Below are positions 16,551-26,186 of a DNA stretch of 64,000 nucleotides, piece after piece. This DNA comes from Fluctibacter halophilus (lineage in GTDB: Bacteria > Pseudomonadota > Gammaproteobacteria > Enterobacterales > Alteromonadaceae). The notes beneath the pieces were generated by a model. The model did not search any database. It was given only the letters and a program-made list of their open reading frames with translations, and was not told the origin of the DNA. The position numbers and the translations under genes were made by a program. The stretch spans positions 1,100,433-1,164,432 of the forward strand of contig NZ_JAJEWP010000001.1 of assembly GCF_020687825.1 (NCBI RefSeq), in the 5' to 3' direction. Position 1 is the stretch's first letter; every line of letters begins with the position of its first letter.

Positions 16551-17288
16551 ATGTTTACACTGGAAGGGAAAATTGCCCTGGTCACCGGCGCTAGTCGTGG
16601 CATCGGACGTGCAATCGCTGAAACCCTGGTTAAGCAGGGCGCAACCGTGATCGGTACTGCGACGACACAAAATGGCGCAGACAACATCTCAGAATATCTT
16701 GGCGAAAACGGCAAAGGCATGGCGCTGAATGTCACTGAACCCGGTGCGATTGACGCGCTGATGGATGCGGTAAAAGAACAGTTCGGTGATGTGGATATTC
16801 TGGTGAATAACGCCGGTATCACACGGGACAACTTGCTGATGCGGATGAAGGATGAAGAGTGGGATGCCATCATCGCCACAAACCTGACGGCAATTTTTAA
16901 ATTGTCTAAAGCGGTTTTACGCGGCATGATGAAGAAACGTCAGGGTCGCATTATCAGTGTTGGCTCGGTTGTTGGCTGTGCCGGAAATGCGGGTCAGGCG
17001 AACTATGCCGCGGCAAAAGCCGGTGTCATCGGGTTCAGCAAATCCATGGCTCGGGAAGTGGCTTCCCGAGGCATTACGGTGAATGTAGTAGCCCCAGGTT
17101 TTATTGATACTGATATGACACAGGTCTTGTCAGATGAACAAAAAGCCGCCATCTTTAAAGACGTACCGGCCAACCGCTTAGGGCGCCCGGAAGAGATTGC
17201 TGCTTCGGTGGCCTTTTTAGCCAGTGAAAGTGCTGCTTATATCACCGGCGAAACACTCCATGTAAATGGTGGTATGTATATGAATTAA
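16551..17288 (+). CDS. fabG: 3-oxoacyl-ACP reductase FabG
   Basis: 245 residues, a classical short-chain dehydrogenase. NADP-binding TGASRGIG at 12-19, NNAG at 86-89, catalytic Ser139, Tyr152 and Lys156 (YAAAK). It reduces beta-ketoacyl-ACP in each elongation cycle. Downstream is a 177-nt gap containing the acpP promoter. Confidence 0.97.
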   Translation: MFTLEGKIALVTGASRGIGRAIAETLVKQGATVIGTATTQNGADNISEYLGENGKGMALNVTEPGAIDALMDAVKEQFGDVDILVNNAGITRDNLLMRMKDEEWDAIIATNLTAIFKLSKAVLRGMMKKRQGRIISVGSVVGCAGNAGQANYAAAKAGVIGFSKSMAREVASRGITVNVVAPGFIDTDMTQVLSDEQKAAIFKDVPANRLGRPEEIAASVAFLASESAAYITGETLHVNGGMYMN

Positions 17289-17393
17289 TTGCATTTTCAC
17301 ATCAGGTTACGGTTTGTGCTTGAATGTAAAAATGGAGTTGATTAGACTTTTTTAATCGGGTGGTTTGACCAGAAAAAAACATGGCAACGCTAC

Positions 17394-17422
17394 TTGCATG
17401 CTTGAATTAAGCTGAATAGACT
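17394..17422 (+). promoter_or_regulatory. acpP promoter
   Basis: TTGCAT (17394-17399), a 17-nt spacer and TAGACT (17417-17422). The predicted start is near 17429, giving a ~37-nt leader before acpP. An own promoter here fits the very high demand for ACP relative to the neighbouring enzymes. Confidence 0.6.
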
Positions 17423-17465
17423 ACTCGCAAATTTACCTCTAGCGACTTATAGGGAAAACTAGAAA

Positions 17466-17705
17466 ATGAGTAACATCGAAGAACGCGTAAAAAAGATCAT
17501 CGTCGAGCAACTGGGCGTTAAAGAAGAAGAAGTAAAAGCCGAAGCGTCATTTGTCGATGATTTGGGCGCCGATTCACTGGACACCGTTGAACTGGTAATG
17601 GCTCTGGAAGAAGAATTCGACACAGAAATCCCAGACGAAGAAGCGGAGAAAATCACTACCGTTCAGTCTGCGATCGACTACATTAACGCGAACAAAGACG
17701 CGTAA
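17466..17705 (+). CDS. acpP: acyl carrier protein
   Basis: 79 residues, strongly acidic. The 4'-phosphopantetheine attachment serine is Ser37 in [11 protein letters not shown]. It carries the growing acyl chain through fatty acid synthesis and also donates to PlsX. Flanked by its own promoter and by a strong hairpin that would let acpP be expressed above fabF. Confidence 0.98.
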   Translation: MSNIEERVKKIIVEQLGVKEEEVKAEASFVDDLGADSLDTVELVMALEEEFDTEIPDEEAEKITTVQSAIDYINANKDA

Positions 17706-17716
17706 TACATTTCTTC

Positions 17717-17750
17717 AAAACGGCTCTCTGTTCAGAGGGCCGTTTTCCTT
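17717..17750 (+). terminator. intrinsic terminator/attenuator between acpP and fabF
   Basis: A 13-bp stem, AAAACGGCTCTCT (17717-17729) with AGAGGGCCGTTTT (17734-17746), containing one G-U pair and a 4-nt loop, ends in TTTT CCTTT. It probably lets part of the transcription continue to fabF. Confidence 0.8.
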
Positions 17751-17794
17751 TACCTGTCCCATAATCCTTTAATGTGTTTGATGCGGAGGCCATT

Positions 17795-19033
17795 GTGTCC
17801 AAACGTCGCGTTGTAGTAACCGGTCTTGGCATGCTTTCGCCACTGGGCAATGATGTTACTTCCACCTGGGATAACATCCTGCAAGGTAACAGTGGCATAG
17901 GTCCAATTACCACCATCGACGCCAGTGAGTTTTCTACCCGGTTTGCCGGTGAAGTGAAAAACTTTGATGTCGAGGCATACATCCCCAAAAAAGAAACCAA
18001 AAAGATGGATAAGTTTATCCAGTTTGGTATCGCTACCGGCAAACAGGCATTGGCCGATTCCGGTTTGCAAATCACTGAGCAAAATGCCAGCCGTGTGGGT
18101 GTTTCCATCGGCTCGGGTATCGGTGGTTTGGGGTTAATTGAAGAAAACCACAAAAAATTGATGGAAAGCGGCCCACGCAAGATTTCGCCTTTTTTCGTGC
18201 CGGCGACCATTACCAATATGATTTCCGGGTTTCTGTCGATCATGGAAGGGCTTAAAGGTCCTAACCTGAATATCGTCACAGCCTGTACAACAGGTGTGCA
18301 CAACATTGGTGTGGCAGCACGAACGATTGCTTATGGCGATGCTGATGCCATGCTGGCAGGTGGTGCAGAATCATCAATCACGCCGCTGGGTTTGGGAGGC
18401 TTTGCCGCCGCCCGTGCGCTCAGTAGTCGTAACGATGCCCCTCAACAAGCCAGTCGTCCATGGGATAAAGATCGTGACGGATTTGTCATGGGCGAAGGTG
18501 CGGGTGTGGTGATGCTTGAAGAATACGAGCACGCGAAAGCCCGTGGCGCGCATATTTATGCCGAATTGGTTGGTTTTGGTATGAGCGGTGACGCCTACCA
18601 CATGACATCACCGCCGGCTGATGGTCAGGGCGCAGCAGCGGCGATGCAAAACGCCATCAATGATGCTGGTATTGCCCTTGAAGAGGTTGGCTATATCAAC
18701 GCACATGGCACCTCGACGCCGGCCGGAGACATTGCCGAAGTCAATGCAATACGTGCAATCTTTGGTCAGCATGCCGATAATCTGTTGGTCAGTTCCACCA
18801 AATCCATGACAGGTCACCTGTTGGGGGCCGCGGGTTCTGTGGAGGCAATATTCACTGTTCTTGCCTTGCGGGATCGCATCGCACCGCCAACCATTAACCT
18901 GGATGAACCCGGTGAGGGCTGTGACTTGGATTTTGTGCCGAATAAGGCCAAAGGGTTCGAACAAGACATTGCCATTTGCAATTCTTTCGGGTTCGGTGGC
19001 ACTAACGGAAGCCTGGTGTTTAAACGAATTTAA
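17795..19033 (+). CDS. fabF: beta-ketoacyl-ACP synthase II
   Basis: 412 residues from GTG 17795, selected because GGAGG (17785-17789) lies 5 nt upstream and the product [18 protein letters not shown] matches FabF; a GTG 21 nt earlier has no such site. Active-site Cys lies in [12 protein letters not shown], with the two catalytic histidines in [11 protein letters not shown] and [12 protein letters not shown]. It elongates acyl-ACP and is involved in temperature control of unsaturated fatty acids in E. coli. Ends in a strong terminator. Confidence 0.96.
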   Translation: MSKRRVVVTGLGMLSPLGNDVTSTWDNILQGNSGIGPITTIDASEFSTRFAGEVKNFDVEAYIPKKETKKMDKFIQFGIATGKQALADSGLQITEQNASRVGVSIGSGIGGLGLIEENHKKLMESGPRKISPFFVPATITNMISGFLSIMEGLKGPNLNIVTACTTGVHNIGVAARTIAYGDADAMLAGGAESSITPLGLGGFAAARALSSRNDAPQQASRPWDKDRDGFVMGEGAGVVMLEEYEHAKARGAHIYAELVGFGMSGDAYHMTSPPADGQGAAAAMQNAINDAGIALEEVGYINAHGTSTPAGDIAEVNAIRAIFGQHADNLLVSSTKSMTGHLLGAAGSVEAIFTVLALRDRIAPPTINLDEPGEGCDLDFVPNKAKGFEQDIAICNSFGFGGTNGSLVFKRI

Positions 19034-19059
19034 CCCCAGTGGCTTTTTTCGACGCATAG

Positions 19060-19100
19060 AAAAGCCTATCATGCTGAATGATAGGCTTTTTTTATTTTTT
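19060..19100 (+). terminator. strong intrinsic terminator after fabF
   Basis: AAAAGCCTATCAT (19060-19072) pairs perfectly with ATGATAGGCTTTT (19078-19090) around a 5-nt loop; a T-rich tract continues to 19100. It separates the fab cluster from pabC, which starts only 15 nt later. Confidence 0.92.
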
Positions 19101-19114
19101 ACATGCAGGTCCGA

Positions 19115-19930
19115 ATGAGCAACATACAGTTGGCAACCTCAACACAAAATGCCTGGGCACTCGACAGGGGGTTGCACTTTGGCGATGGTCATTTCACCAC
19201 TGCCCGTGTCATGGGGGGTGAAATTGAGCTGTTAGCGGATCATTTACAACGCCTCAAGAGGGGCTGTGAACGCCTTGGGATTGGTTTTGTCGATTGGCAG
19301 CCCTTAGTCCTGGCCATGAACCAACAAGCTGACGCGTTAGGTGAGGGCGTGTTAAAGGTCGTGGTCACCCGCGGGAGCGGGGGACGGGGGTATGATCCAG
19401 CGGGTGCGAAGGAACCTCAGGCAATCATTTCAACCCATCCCAGCCCTGCGCACTACGAGGTGTGGCGAGCCCAGGGTATAGGTGTCGGTATCAGTGCGGT
19501 TACGTTGGGGCATCAGCCACTCCTTGCCGGGTTGAAGCACCTCAATCGGTTGGAGCAAGTGCTGATAAAGCAACACCTAAGCACGACGACATTCGATGAT
19601 GTATTGGTGTGTGATCAACACAACAAGGTTATCGAGGCATCCGCAGCCAATGTGCTGGTTTGTGACAGCAACGGTGTCTGGAAAACGCCTTTGTTGTCAG
19701 AATGCGGCGTCGAAGGGGTTATGCGTAACCATTTAATCGCACTAGCGGCCGCCAATGGTATCTGTATCGAGCAACAACCGCTGAGTTTGGATTCGCTGAG
19801 CAATGCGAAAGCGCTGTTTCTGACAAACTGTCTGATGATTGCAGTACCGGTTGTCCAGTTACACGCAGGCGCAAAGGTTTTTGAACTTGATTCGCTGTCA
19901 GTCGCGGTGCCATGGAGAAGTAACGGATGA
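19115..19930 (+). CDS. pabC: aminodeoxychorismate lyase
   Basis: 271 residues from ATG 19115, preferred over ATG 19103 because CAGGT lies just upstream of it and 19103 sits on the terminator tail. A fold-type IV PLP enzyme: LHFGDGHFTTARV near residue 25 and the lysine-containing LKHLNRLEQVL block. It releases p-aminobenzoate and pyruvate for folate synthesis. The stop overlaps mltG (ATGA). The position between fabF and mltG is the standard enterobacterial arrangement. Confidence 0.92.
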   Translation: MSNIQLATSTQNAWALDRGLHFGDGHFTTARVMGGEIELLADHLQRLKRGCERLGIGFVDWQPLVLAMNQQADALGEGVLKVVVTRGSGGRGYDPAGAKEPQAIISTHPSPAHYEVWRAQGIGVGISAVTLGHQPLLAGLKHLNRLEQVLIKQHLSTTTFDDVLVCDQHNKVIEASAANVLVCDSNGVWKTPLLSECGVEGVMRNHLIALAAANGICIEQQPLSLDSLSNAKALFLTNCLMIAVPVVQLHAGAKVFELDSLSVAVPWRSNG

Positions 19931-20928
19931 TCAGACGGCTTATTTTCGGTTTATTCACGATTGGATTGGTGATTGTTGCCGCTGGTGCCTGGTGGGTGTC
20001 TGAACAATGGGAAAAGCCCATGGCCGTTAACAAACCGGAATTGTTCACCGTGCAACAAGGCGACTCGGCACATCGTATTCTGCAGCGGCTGAGGTCGCAG
20101 GGGTTTATTCAACAACACTTACCGTACCGTATACTGCTCAAGGTTCACCCGGACTTGTCTCATGTTCAAACCGGGACCTATGAATTGACACCGCAAATGA
20201 CGGTTCGTGAAGCCCTGCTAATGATCCATAACGGGCAGGAAAAGCAGTTTGACGTGTCACTGGTAGAGGGGTTGCGTTGGCAAGAGTGGATAACCCAGTT
20301 GAATCAACACCCCCATTTAAAAGCGTCAGAACTGTCGATGCAGGAATGGGTTGCCCGTCTCGATCCCGGGCTTCCTGGTCAGCATCTGGAAGGATGGTTA
20401 ATGCCTGACACTTATCACGTCACCCACGGTACGTCTGTTGAAAACGTTGTACACAGGGCTTATCAAGCGATGCACGCCTATTTGCACGATGCCTGGGCGC
20501 AGCGAGACGTTGACCTGCCTTTGGAGACCCCTTACCAGGCGTTGATCCTGGCGTCCATTGTTGAAAAGGAAACCGGGCTGGCCAGTGAACGCCCTTTGAT
20601 TGCGGGCGTGTTTACCAACCGATTGCGCCAGAATATGCGCCTGCAGACAGACCCGACCGTTATTTATGGCATGGGGGAGCGGTTTGACGGTAATATACGC
20701 CGCCGCGATTTACGCGAGAAAACCCCGTACAATACGTATGTGATCCGTGGATTGCCACCGACACCCATCGCGATGCCGAGCAAAGCAGCCATTGATGCGG
20801 TTATGCATCCACAACAAACCTCAGCGGTGTATTTCGTTGCAAAAGGGGACGGCAGTCACGTGTTTTCAGACACACTGGAGCAACATAATGCGGCAGTGCG
20901 GCGATATCAGTTAAAGCAAGGGCAGTAA
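19927..20928 (+). CDS. mltG: endolytic murein transglycosylase MltG
   Basis: 333 residues: a short cytoplasmic start, one transmembrane helix (~5-25), a LysM-like region (~36-100) and the YceG catalytic domain with Glu213 in ASIVEKETG, plus TDPTVIYG and the C-terminal YFVAKGDGSHVFS. It cleaves nascent glycan strands in the periplasm and sets their length. Overlaps pabC by 4 nt, and tmk begins immediately after its stop. Confidence 0.95.
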   Translation: MIRRLIFGLFTIGLVIVAAGAWWVSEQWEKPMAVNKPELFTVQQGDSAHRILQRLRSQGFIQQHLPYRILLKVHPDLSHVQTGTYELTPQMTVREALLMIHNGQEKQFDVSLVEGLRWQEWITQLNQHPHLKASELSMQEWVARLDPGLPGQHLEGWLMPDTYHVTHGTSVENVVHRAYQAMHAYLHDAWAQRDVDLPLETPYQALILASIVEKETGLASERPLIAGVFTNRLRQNMRLQTDPTVIYGMGERFDGNIRRRDLREKTPYNTYVIRGLPPTPIAMPSKAAIDAVMHPQQTSAVYFVAKGDGSHVFSDTLEQHNAAVRRYQLKQGQ

Positions 20929-21564
20929 ATGAAAGGCAAATTTATCGTCATCGAAGGGCTGGAAGGTGCCGGAAAAAGCAGTGCAATTGCGTGCATAAAA
21001 GCGCTGATCAGTGCGCGCGGTATTGACGTTGTCACCACACGGGAACCCGGTGGTACACCAATGGCCGAAGCTATCCGGGAATGTGTCAAGCATCCCTGGC
21101 AAGAGGACGTTGCCGTAGAGACGGAGTTGATGTTGATGTATGCCGCGCGAGCCCAGCTACTCAACAATGTCGTTTGGCCCGCCCTGGCGCGTGGAAGCTG
21201 GGTTATCGGCGATCGCCATGACTGGTCTTCATTGGCTTACCAGGGGGGTGGGAGAGAGATCCCGGATGCGATCATCGAACCGCTTAGAACAATCACCCTT
21301 AAAGGCTTTTGCGCTGATTTGACCTTGTACCTTGATGTCGATCCTGCCAAAGGGTTACAGCGCGCAGCGACACGAGGGGCGCTGGACAGAATTGAACTCG
21401 AGAAACTGTCGTTTTTTGAGCGCACCCGGGCCCGTTACCTGGCGTTGGCAGAAGCCGACCCGAATGCTGTGGTGATCGACAGTATGCAACCGATGGAAAG
21501 GGTCCATCGTGACGTTGAACAGCACATCAATAGCTTCATGGATAACCATGTACCCCTGGCTTGA
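20929..21564 (+). CDS. tmk: thymidylate kinase
   Basis: 211 residues. P-loop GLEGAGKSS near the N-terminus, DR motif in [13 protein letters not shown], and a LID segment around residues 145-160. Phosphorylates dTMP to dTDP. The gene begins directly after the mltG stop and overlaps holB by 17 nt. Confidence 0.96.
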   Translation: MKGKFIVIEGLEGAGKSSAIACIKALISARGIDVVTTREPGGTPMAEAIRECVKHPWQEDVAVETELMLMYAARAQLLNNVVWPALARGSWVIGDRHDWSSLAYQGGGREIPDAIIEPLRTITLKGFCADLTLYLDVDPAKGLQRAATRGALDRIELEKLSFFERTRARYLALAEADPNAVVIDSMQPMERVHRDVEQHINSFMDNHVPLA

Positions 21565-22462
21565 AGACGCTCTGGCTCAGTTGGCAAGCCGCGCAGTTCA
21601 GCAGACGCTGCATCACGGTTTATTGATCTGTGGTGGCCCCCAAACCGGTAAACGTGCACTGGCGCAGGCCCTGAGCGGTGTATTGTTGTGTCAGCGACCT
21701 GACGGTAACGGTCCTTGTGGAGCCTGTCAGGGGTGTCAGTTATTTTCCGCTCAATCGCATCCCGATGCGCATACCATTGAGTCGGAAAAACAGATTGGGG
21801 TAGATGCGATCCGCGATGCCATCAATAAACTGTCAGGAACAGCACAGTTATCGGGCAACAAAGTGCTGACCATTGTTGATGCCGATACCATGACCGAATC
21901 AGCGGCCAATGCGCTGTTGAAAACACTCGAAGAACCCACCTCGAAAACCTATTTATTATTGCTGTGCAGTGCACCACAACGGCTGCCGGCGACCATCCTG
22001 TCCCGTTGCGAGCGATTTACCGTGACGTTGCCAAGCAGTGAGCAAGCGCTGGCGTTTCTGGCTCAGCAAGGGGTGTCTTGTGATGCAGCGACGTTGCGAT
22101 TTTTTAACGACTCGCCACTGGCCGTATTGGCTGCTGATCGGGACAAGCAACGCTTTCCAGCCGATCTGTTCAATGATCTTAGGCAACTGCAAGCACGACA
22201 ACTCAGTGCGATGGCTGTGGCTGAGTCCTGGCAGGAGGACGCCGAGCGGATGGTGCACTGGATACAACGTATGGTGGTTGATGGACTCAACACATCTGCT
22301 TCGGATGAGACATTGCTCACGTTTTATCGCCAATGTACACAGGCGATAGAGCGGATCAGGCAATCGGGTACAAACAAAGGGCTGCTGTTGCAAGGTCTGC
22401 TGATCGCGTTAGCAGAGGGCCCATTACACGCACTATTGAAGGAGGATAACCTTGCTGGTTGA
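21548..22462 (+). CDS. holB: DNA polymerase III subunit delta prime
   Basis: 304 residues from ATG 21548 ([13 protein letters not shown]), inside the 3' end of tmk. P-loop-like [11 protein letters not shown], a four-cysteine zinc module between residues ~58 and 75 (C..CGACQGC) and the clamp-loader motif LSRCERF. Part of the DnaX clamp-loader complex that loads the beta clamp. The 3' end overlaps tatD by 11 nt. Confidence 0.95.
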   Translation: MYPWLEDALAQLASRAVQQTLHHGLLICGGPQTGKRALAQALSGVLLCQRPDGNGPCGACQGCQLFSAQSHPDAHTIESEKQIGVDAIRDAINKLSGTAQLSGNKVLTIVDADTMTESAANALLKTLEEPTSKTYLLLLCSAPQRLPATILSRCERFTVTLPSSEQALAFLAQQGVSCDAATLRFFNDSPLAVLAADRDKQRFPADLFNDLRQLQARQLSAMAVAESWQEDAERMVHWIQRMVVDGLNTSASDETLLTFYRQCTQAIERIRQSGTNKGLLLQGLLIALAEGPLHALLKEDNLAG

Positions 22463-23225
22463 TTCACATTGTCATCTGGACCGTCTTGATATGGACGACG
22501 AAACCTTGGCGCAAACCATTGCATTTGCCAGACAGCGCGGCGTCGAGCACTTCTTGTGCGTTGCTGTATCGGTGGACAGTTTTACTGCCATGCATGATCG
22601 GGTTGCCCGGTTTGATGATGTGTCAATGTCCTGTGGGGTGCATCCACTGCATCAGGATGAAGCCTGTGACAAACAAACACTTCTGGAAGCCGCCCGCCAT
22701 CCGCGTGTGGTTGCCATTGGCGAAACCGGACTCGATTATCACTATAGCGCCAATACCAAATCCGTTCAGCTTACCTCCTTTGTTGACCACATTGACGTGG
22801 CCAATACGCTGTCTAAACCGCTGATCATACATACCCGAGAAGCCAAACAGGACACGCTTTCATTGCTTAAGGCACATAAAGCAGATAACACGCAGGGTGT
22901 GCTGCATTGTTTTACCGAAGATTTGGACATGGCCACCCAGGCGATGGATCTTGGCATGTACATTTCCATATCCGGGATTGTGACATTCCACTCAGCTGAC
23001 CAATTGCGCGATGTGGTGCGTCATGTGCCATTGGATCGCTTACTGGTAGAAACCGACTCTCCCTGGCTTGCGCCTGTTCCCTACCGTGGTAAGCAAAACC
23101 AACCCGGTTATGTCAGGGAAGTGGCTGAGTACGTTGCTGATCTCAAAGGTGTCACTCTGGATGCGCTGGCTAGCGCAACAACAGACAACTTTTACCGTTT
23201 ATTTTCGCTCGCGGGCAAGGCATAA
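22452..23225 (+). CDS. tatD: TatD family metal-dependent deoxyribonuclease
   Basis: 257 residues from a TTG start at 22452, preceded by AAGGAGG (22439-22445) at good spacing; no ATG or GTG gives the conserved N-terminus VDSHCHLD. Metal ligands His6/His8, GETGLDYHY, IIHTREA and TDSPWL are present. TatD enzymes (YcfH type here) are 3'-5' exonucleases or deacylases. It overlaps holB; many relatives carry a PilZ-domain gene between these two, absent here. Confidence 0.92.
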   Translation: MLVDSHCHLDRLDMDDETLAQTIAFARQRGVEHFLCVAVSVDSFTAMHDRVARFDDVSMSCGVHPLHQDEACDKQTLLEAARHPRVVAIGETGLDYHYSANTKSVQLTSFVDHIDVANTLSKPLIIHTREAKQDTLSLLKAHKADNTQGVLHCFTEDLDMATQAMDLGMYISISGIVTFHSADQLRDVVRHVPLDRLLVETDSPWLAPVPYRGKQNQPGYVREVAEYVADLKGVTLDALASATTDNFYRLFSLAGKA

Positions 23226-23252
23226 AAAAACCGGGCAATTGCCCGGTTTTTT
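23224..23252. terminator. bidirectional terminator between tatD and the S8 protease
   Basis: A perfect palindrome CCGGGCAATTGCCCGG (23231-23246) is flanked by seven A on the left and six T on the right. It serves both convergent genes. Confidence 0.92.
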
Positions 23253-23276
23253 ATTCGCACTTTGTCACTTCACCCT

Positions 23277-25706
23277 TTAGGGTTGATATGACGCTTGCAA
23301 GGTTACACCAGAGTAGGTTTGGTAGGCGCGAACACCGAAATGCCAGGTGCCCGCCTGAGGATTGGTGAAAGTACAGACCTCTTCATTACCCGATTCGTAG
23401 GGACGGCAGTCGTAGCTGCTGGTCGTAGGCTGGCTACCGAAACGTACGTAAAGGTCCGCATCACCGGTACCACCCGTGATCACAACACTCAGCTGCGACA
23501 TGCCTGCTGGAACATCCCAGGTATAGTGGTTCCAGTTGTTGCGTGAGGCCGAGATATCAGTCACTTCGGCGGTTGCTCCTTGACCACCGGTTCCGCCACC
23601 TGTGCTGCCTTCGGTGTAGCTACCCACCAGCTCAACACCGGAAAAGGCAGAGTAACCCAATACTTTCACATAGTAGGTTCCTTCAGAAGGTGTTGCGAAG
23701 TTACAGACTTCGTTGTTGCCCGTCTCGTAGGGACGGCAATCATAGGTCGTTGTGGTTGGCTCACTGCCAAAACGCACATACATGTCTGCGTCACCGGTAC
23801 CACCGGACATGGTAAAGCTCAGATCCGTTGCATTTGCCGGTACATTCATGACGTAGTTCAGTGCTGCGTCCTTCGCACCAGACAAGCCGGTTTCGGCCAC
23901 GTTGTTGGCCAGGGTTTCAGTACCGCCACCGGTACCACCACCGCCACCAGTGCCTGCACAGTTGCTGGCCATGTAATTAGACGCAGCCTGTGTTTGCACC
24001 ATACCGTAGCCAGTACGGTTGTCGCGACCGGCCGTGTCGAGATCATCGGCCGTAGCTGCCAATGCTGCGCGCACTTCCTGGGCGGTACAGGTTGGGTTTT
24101 TACTCCATGCCAAAGCGGCTACGCCAGAAACGTGTGGTGTCGCCATTGATGTGCCGTTGTAATAGGCATAATCAGTATTGGCAGCAACCTGCAATGTCGC
24201 ATTGGTACCCGCTGCAGCGACCAGGGATTGGCCCAGTGTGCGGTTAACAGATACGGTGGGAACATCAACCGCTTGGTTAGCGTCGACCAGGAATGGGTTC
24301 TGTAAACCCGGGCGTTCGGTGTTGCTGTAAACCACTACGCCGGAAGCACCTGCATTGGCGCACGCTTCTGCCGGGTCTACCTCTGGATAGGAACTGCCTG
24401 ACTGATTGGCATGACGTTCCGCAACACAAATTTTGCCTGACATGTCGCCACACGAGTAGCTGCTTCCCGAGCGACTACACGCGGCCAATACGCCAGACAC
24501 GGTACCATTGACATTACTAATGGCATAGCTGCTACCACTGGGTACATAACGGCTTTGTGGCAATACCCGATCATCACCGGTGGTTGAACCATTAAAGGTG
24601 ATATAGCCTTGGCGACCATCGCCAACACCAACGGTAGACAGAATAGCTTCACCCGGACCGGACAGTTCTACCTGGCTGGTGTACTGGGAAAACTCGGCAT
24701 GCTTGCCTGACTCATCAACCGCTGCAACTGAAATGACAGAGTCATAAGAAGCAGGGTAGCTGTGCGTGTTGTCACCGTCGTTACCTGCAGCGGCAATTAA
24801 CAACATACCGTCGTCATAAAAACCTTGCAGGCTGTTGCGCTCTGACGTCGAAGAACTCGCGCCACCCAGCGACATATTGACCACATTGCTGCCTGCGTTC
24901 TGACATTTTTGAATTGCACCAACCAGATCGGTACTGTAGGCCCAGCCACTTTCATTAAACACTTTAATGATGTGTAGATTTACGTTTTGATTTGGCAATA
25001 CGCCGACGACGCCCTGGGTATTGTTAACCGCCGCAATTGTACCGGCGACATGGGTTCCGTGAGAACCACCCGGAGTTGACCAACTACCCGTTCCGCTATC
25101 GTTGGTACCGCTCACCTGGTTGTTAGCAAGATCCGGGTTAGAGATGTCATAACCTGAATCAATGATACAAACGTTCATGTTGCCAGCTTCATTATCTGAC
25201 ACCAAATCGCCTTGTACTGCACCAATTCCCCAAGGTTGCATTTCCGCCATGGGATAACGGCGAGGATCGGCTTCTGCACCTTTTACGCCTTTATGCTTGG
25301 CAAGCTTGGCCGTCAGCATTTTTACCGCTTTCAGATCCATTTCGTTGCCAAGACCCATAACGACGCGGTTACCATCCAGGCCTTTACGTGCTTTTAACGT
25401 AACACCTGCCTGACGAGACAATTCGCCCATGACATTCATTTCACCGGCTTTTGCCATACTGGCGGGTAACATACCCAGCGCTGCTTTGGCAGCTTTTTCG
25501 CTGGCAAAGGTAACAACAATCTGGTCGGTTACATCGGCATAGCGCTGGTGACGTTGTTGATCTCGCCATTCTCCGAACGACAAAGGCGCGTCTGCGTCTT
25601 TAGTGTTGTGTGGAACGGACTTCAAGACGGGTGAAGCATTGGCTGACAGGCCTGTAAGCACAGCAATAGCCGCACCACTTAAGGCGAGTTTTTTGGTTAG
25701 TTTCAT
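23277..25706 (-). CDS. secreted subtilisin-like (S8) serine protease with PA insert and two PPC domains
   Basis: 809 residues. Signal peptide ~1-24 (MKLTKKLALSGAAIAVLTGL...SANA), an I9-like inhibitor propeptide (~60-148), then the S8 domain with Asp183 (IIDSGYD), His216 (GGSHGTHVAG), oxyanion Asn309 (AAGND) and Ser520 (NGTSMATPHVSG). A protease-associated (PA) domain is inserted at ~380-500. After a Gly-rich linker (~586-597) come two pre-peptidase C-terminal (PPC) domains (~600-690 and ~705-809) with the repeated GTGDADxYVRFG and YDCRPYE signatures; these are usually removed on secretion. It is a likely extracellular nutrient-scavenging protease. A long structured leader precedes it. Confidence 0.95.
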   Translation of the reverse strand: MKLTKKLALSGAAIAVLTGLSANASPVLKSVPHNTKDADAPLSFGEWRDQQRHQRYADVTDQIVVTFASEKAAKAALGMLPASMAKAGEMNVMGELSRQAGVTLKARKGLDGNRVVMGLGNEMDLKAVKMLTAKLAKHKGVKGAEADPRRYPMAEMQPWGIGAVQGDLVSDNEAGNMNVCIIDSGYDISNPDLANNQVSGTNDSGTGSWSTPGGSHGTHVAGTIAAVNNTQGVVGVLPNQNVNLHIIKVFNESGWAYSTDLVGAIQKCQNAGSNVVNMSLGGASSSTSERNSLQGFYDDGMLLIAAAGNDGDNTHSYPASYDSVISVAAVDESGKHAEFSQYTSQVELSGPGEAILSTVGVGDGRQGYITFNGSTTGDDRVLPQSRYVPSGSSYAISNVNGTVSGVLAACSRSGSSYSCGDMSGKICVAERHANQSGSSYPEVDPAEACANAGASGVVVYSNTERPGLQNPFLVDANQAVDVPTVSVNRTLGQSLVAAAGTNATLQVAANTDYAYYNGTSMATPHVSGVAALAWSKNPTCTAQEVRAALAATADDLDTAGRDNRTGYGMVQTQAASNYMASNCAGTGGGGGTGGGTETLANNVAETGLSGAKDAALNYVMNVPANATDLSFTMSGGTGDADMYVRFGSEPTTTTYDCRPYETGNNEVCNFATPSEGTYYVKVLGYSAFSGVELVGSYTEGSTGGGTGGQGATAEVTDISASRNNWNHYTWDVPAGMSQLSVVITGGTGDADLYVRFGSQPTTSSYDCRPYESGNEEVCTFTNPQAGTWHFGVRAYQTYSGVTLQASYQP

Positions 25707-25995
25707 TTTCTTTCCTATTGTTGCCGTCCGTCTGCTTATAGCTTTTATTTTTTCACTGCAGAGGACTGGGTTGTTTTTATCGTTAATGTAGAGCCGGTCT
25801 TTGTTCTAGCACCTCCTGTTTTTCAAAACGCAATAGCACACCACACGCAGACACAAAGGTGTCCGACGTTCCGGTATTTCTCAAATGGGGGAGATTGGCA
25901 TCCGTGTAGTTGTAGCGTCTTCCTTAACGGATCCGCCTTGGTGGCAGGATCGGGTTACAACAACCTCATTCAGTTCCGTTGCGGAAATGAACTGG
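25707..25995 (-). ncRNA. putative structured 5' leader of the S8 protease (unrecognised class)
   Basis: If transcription starts near 25995 the mRNA has a ~289-nt leader. Visible helices (given on +): CAGTTC/GAACTG at 25971-25976 and 25989-25994, alternative to TTCCG/CGGAA at 25974-25978 and 25982-25986; hairpin A, GATCC-GCC with GGC-A-GGATC (25930-25937 with 25943-25951); helix B, GGCATCCGT (25897-25905) with ACGGAT-CC-GCC (25927-25937), which uses the same bases as hairpin A; and GACAC/GTGTC (25850-25863). I do not recognise it as a known riboswitch. No open frame with a good start was found. Confidence 0.45.
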
Positions 25996-26001
25996 TAAGT
26001 A

Positions 26002-26030
26002 TAATTACCGACCTGTTGGCTAAAATGCAA
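26002..26030 (-). promoter_or_regulatory. putative promoter of the S8 protease
   Basis: On the minus strand TTGCAT (26030-26025), a 17-nt spacer and TAATTA (26007-26002). It predicts a start near 25995, exactly where the structured leader begins. Confidence 0.5.
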
Positions 26031-26186
26031 CCCAAATTTGCAATAAAATGAAACATTTTTTTCAATTAGATTTCATATGATGTAAAAAAACACCTGATTT
26101 TGCCATTGTTGGCTATATATCGATCAGGGTGTGGTAAAAAAACGATCAGTAGGTTAATGATTTGTTAAAGTGGCGGTTATTCAGAA
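26031..26186. other. AT-rich intergenic DNA between the protease promoter and ychJ
   Basis: Strongly AT-rich, with several A or T runs. A loose inverted repeat, AACACCTGAT and ATCAGGGTGT (with one bulge and a long loop), flanked by A runs around 26084-26145, could serve as a weak end for the ychJ transcript. No gene seen. Confidence 0.35.

Noticed and set aside
23580-24149. 189-residue open frame antisense to the S8 protease
   Set aside because: Cys/Val/Thr-rich shadow of the Gly/Ser/Thr-rich protease and PPC codons, without a supported start.
25800-25830. AGGAGG on the minus strand in the protease leader suggesting a leader peptide
   Set aside because: No ATG, GTG or TTG at usable distance downstream.
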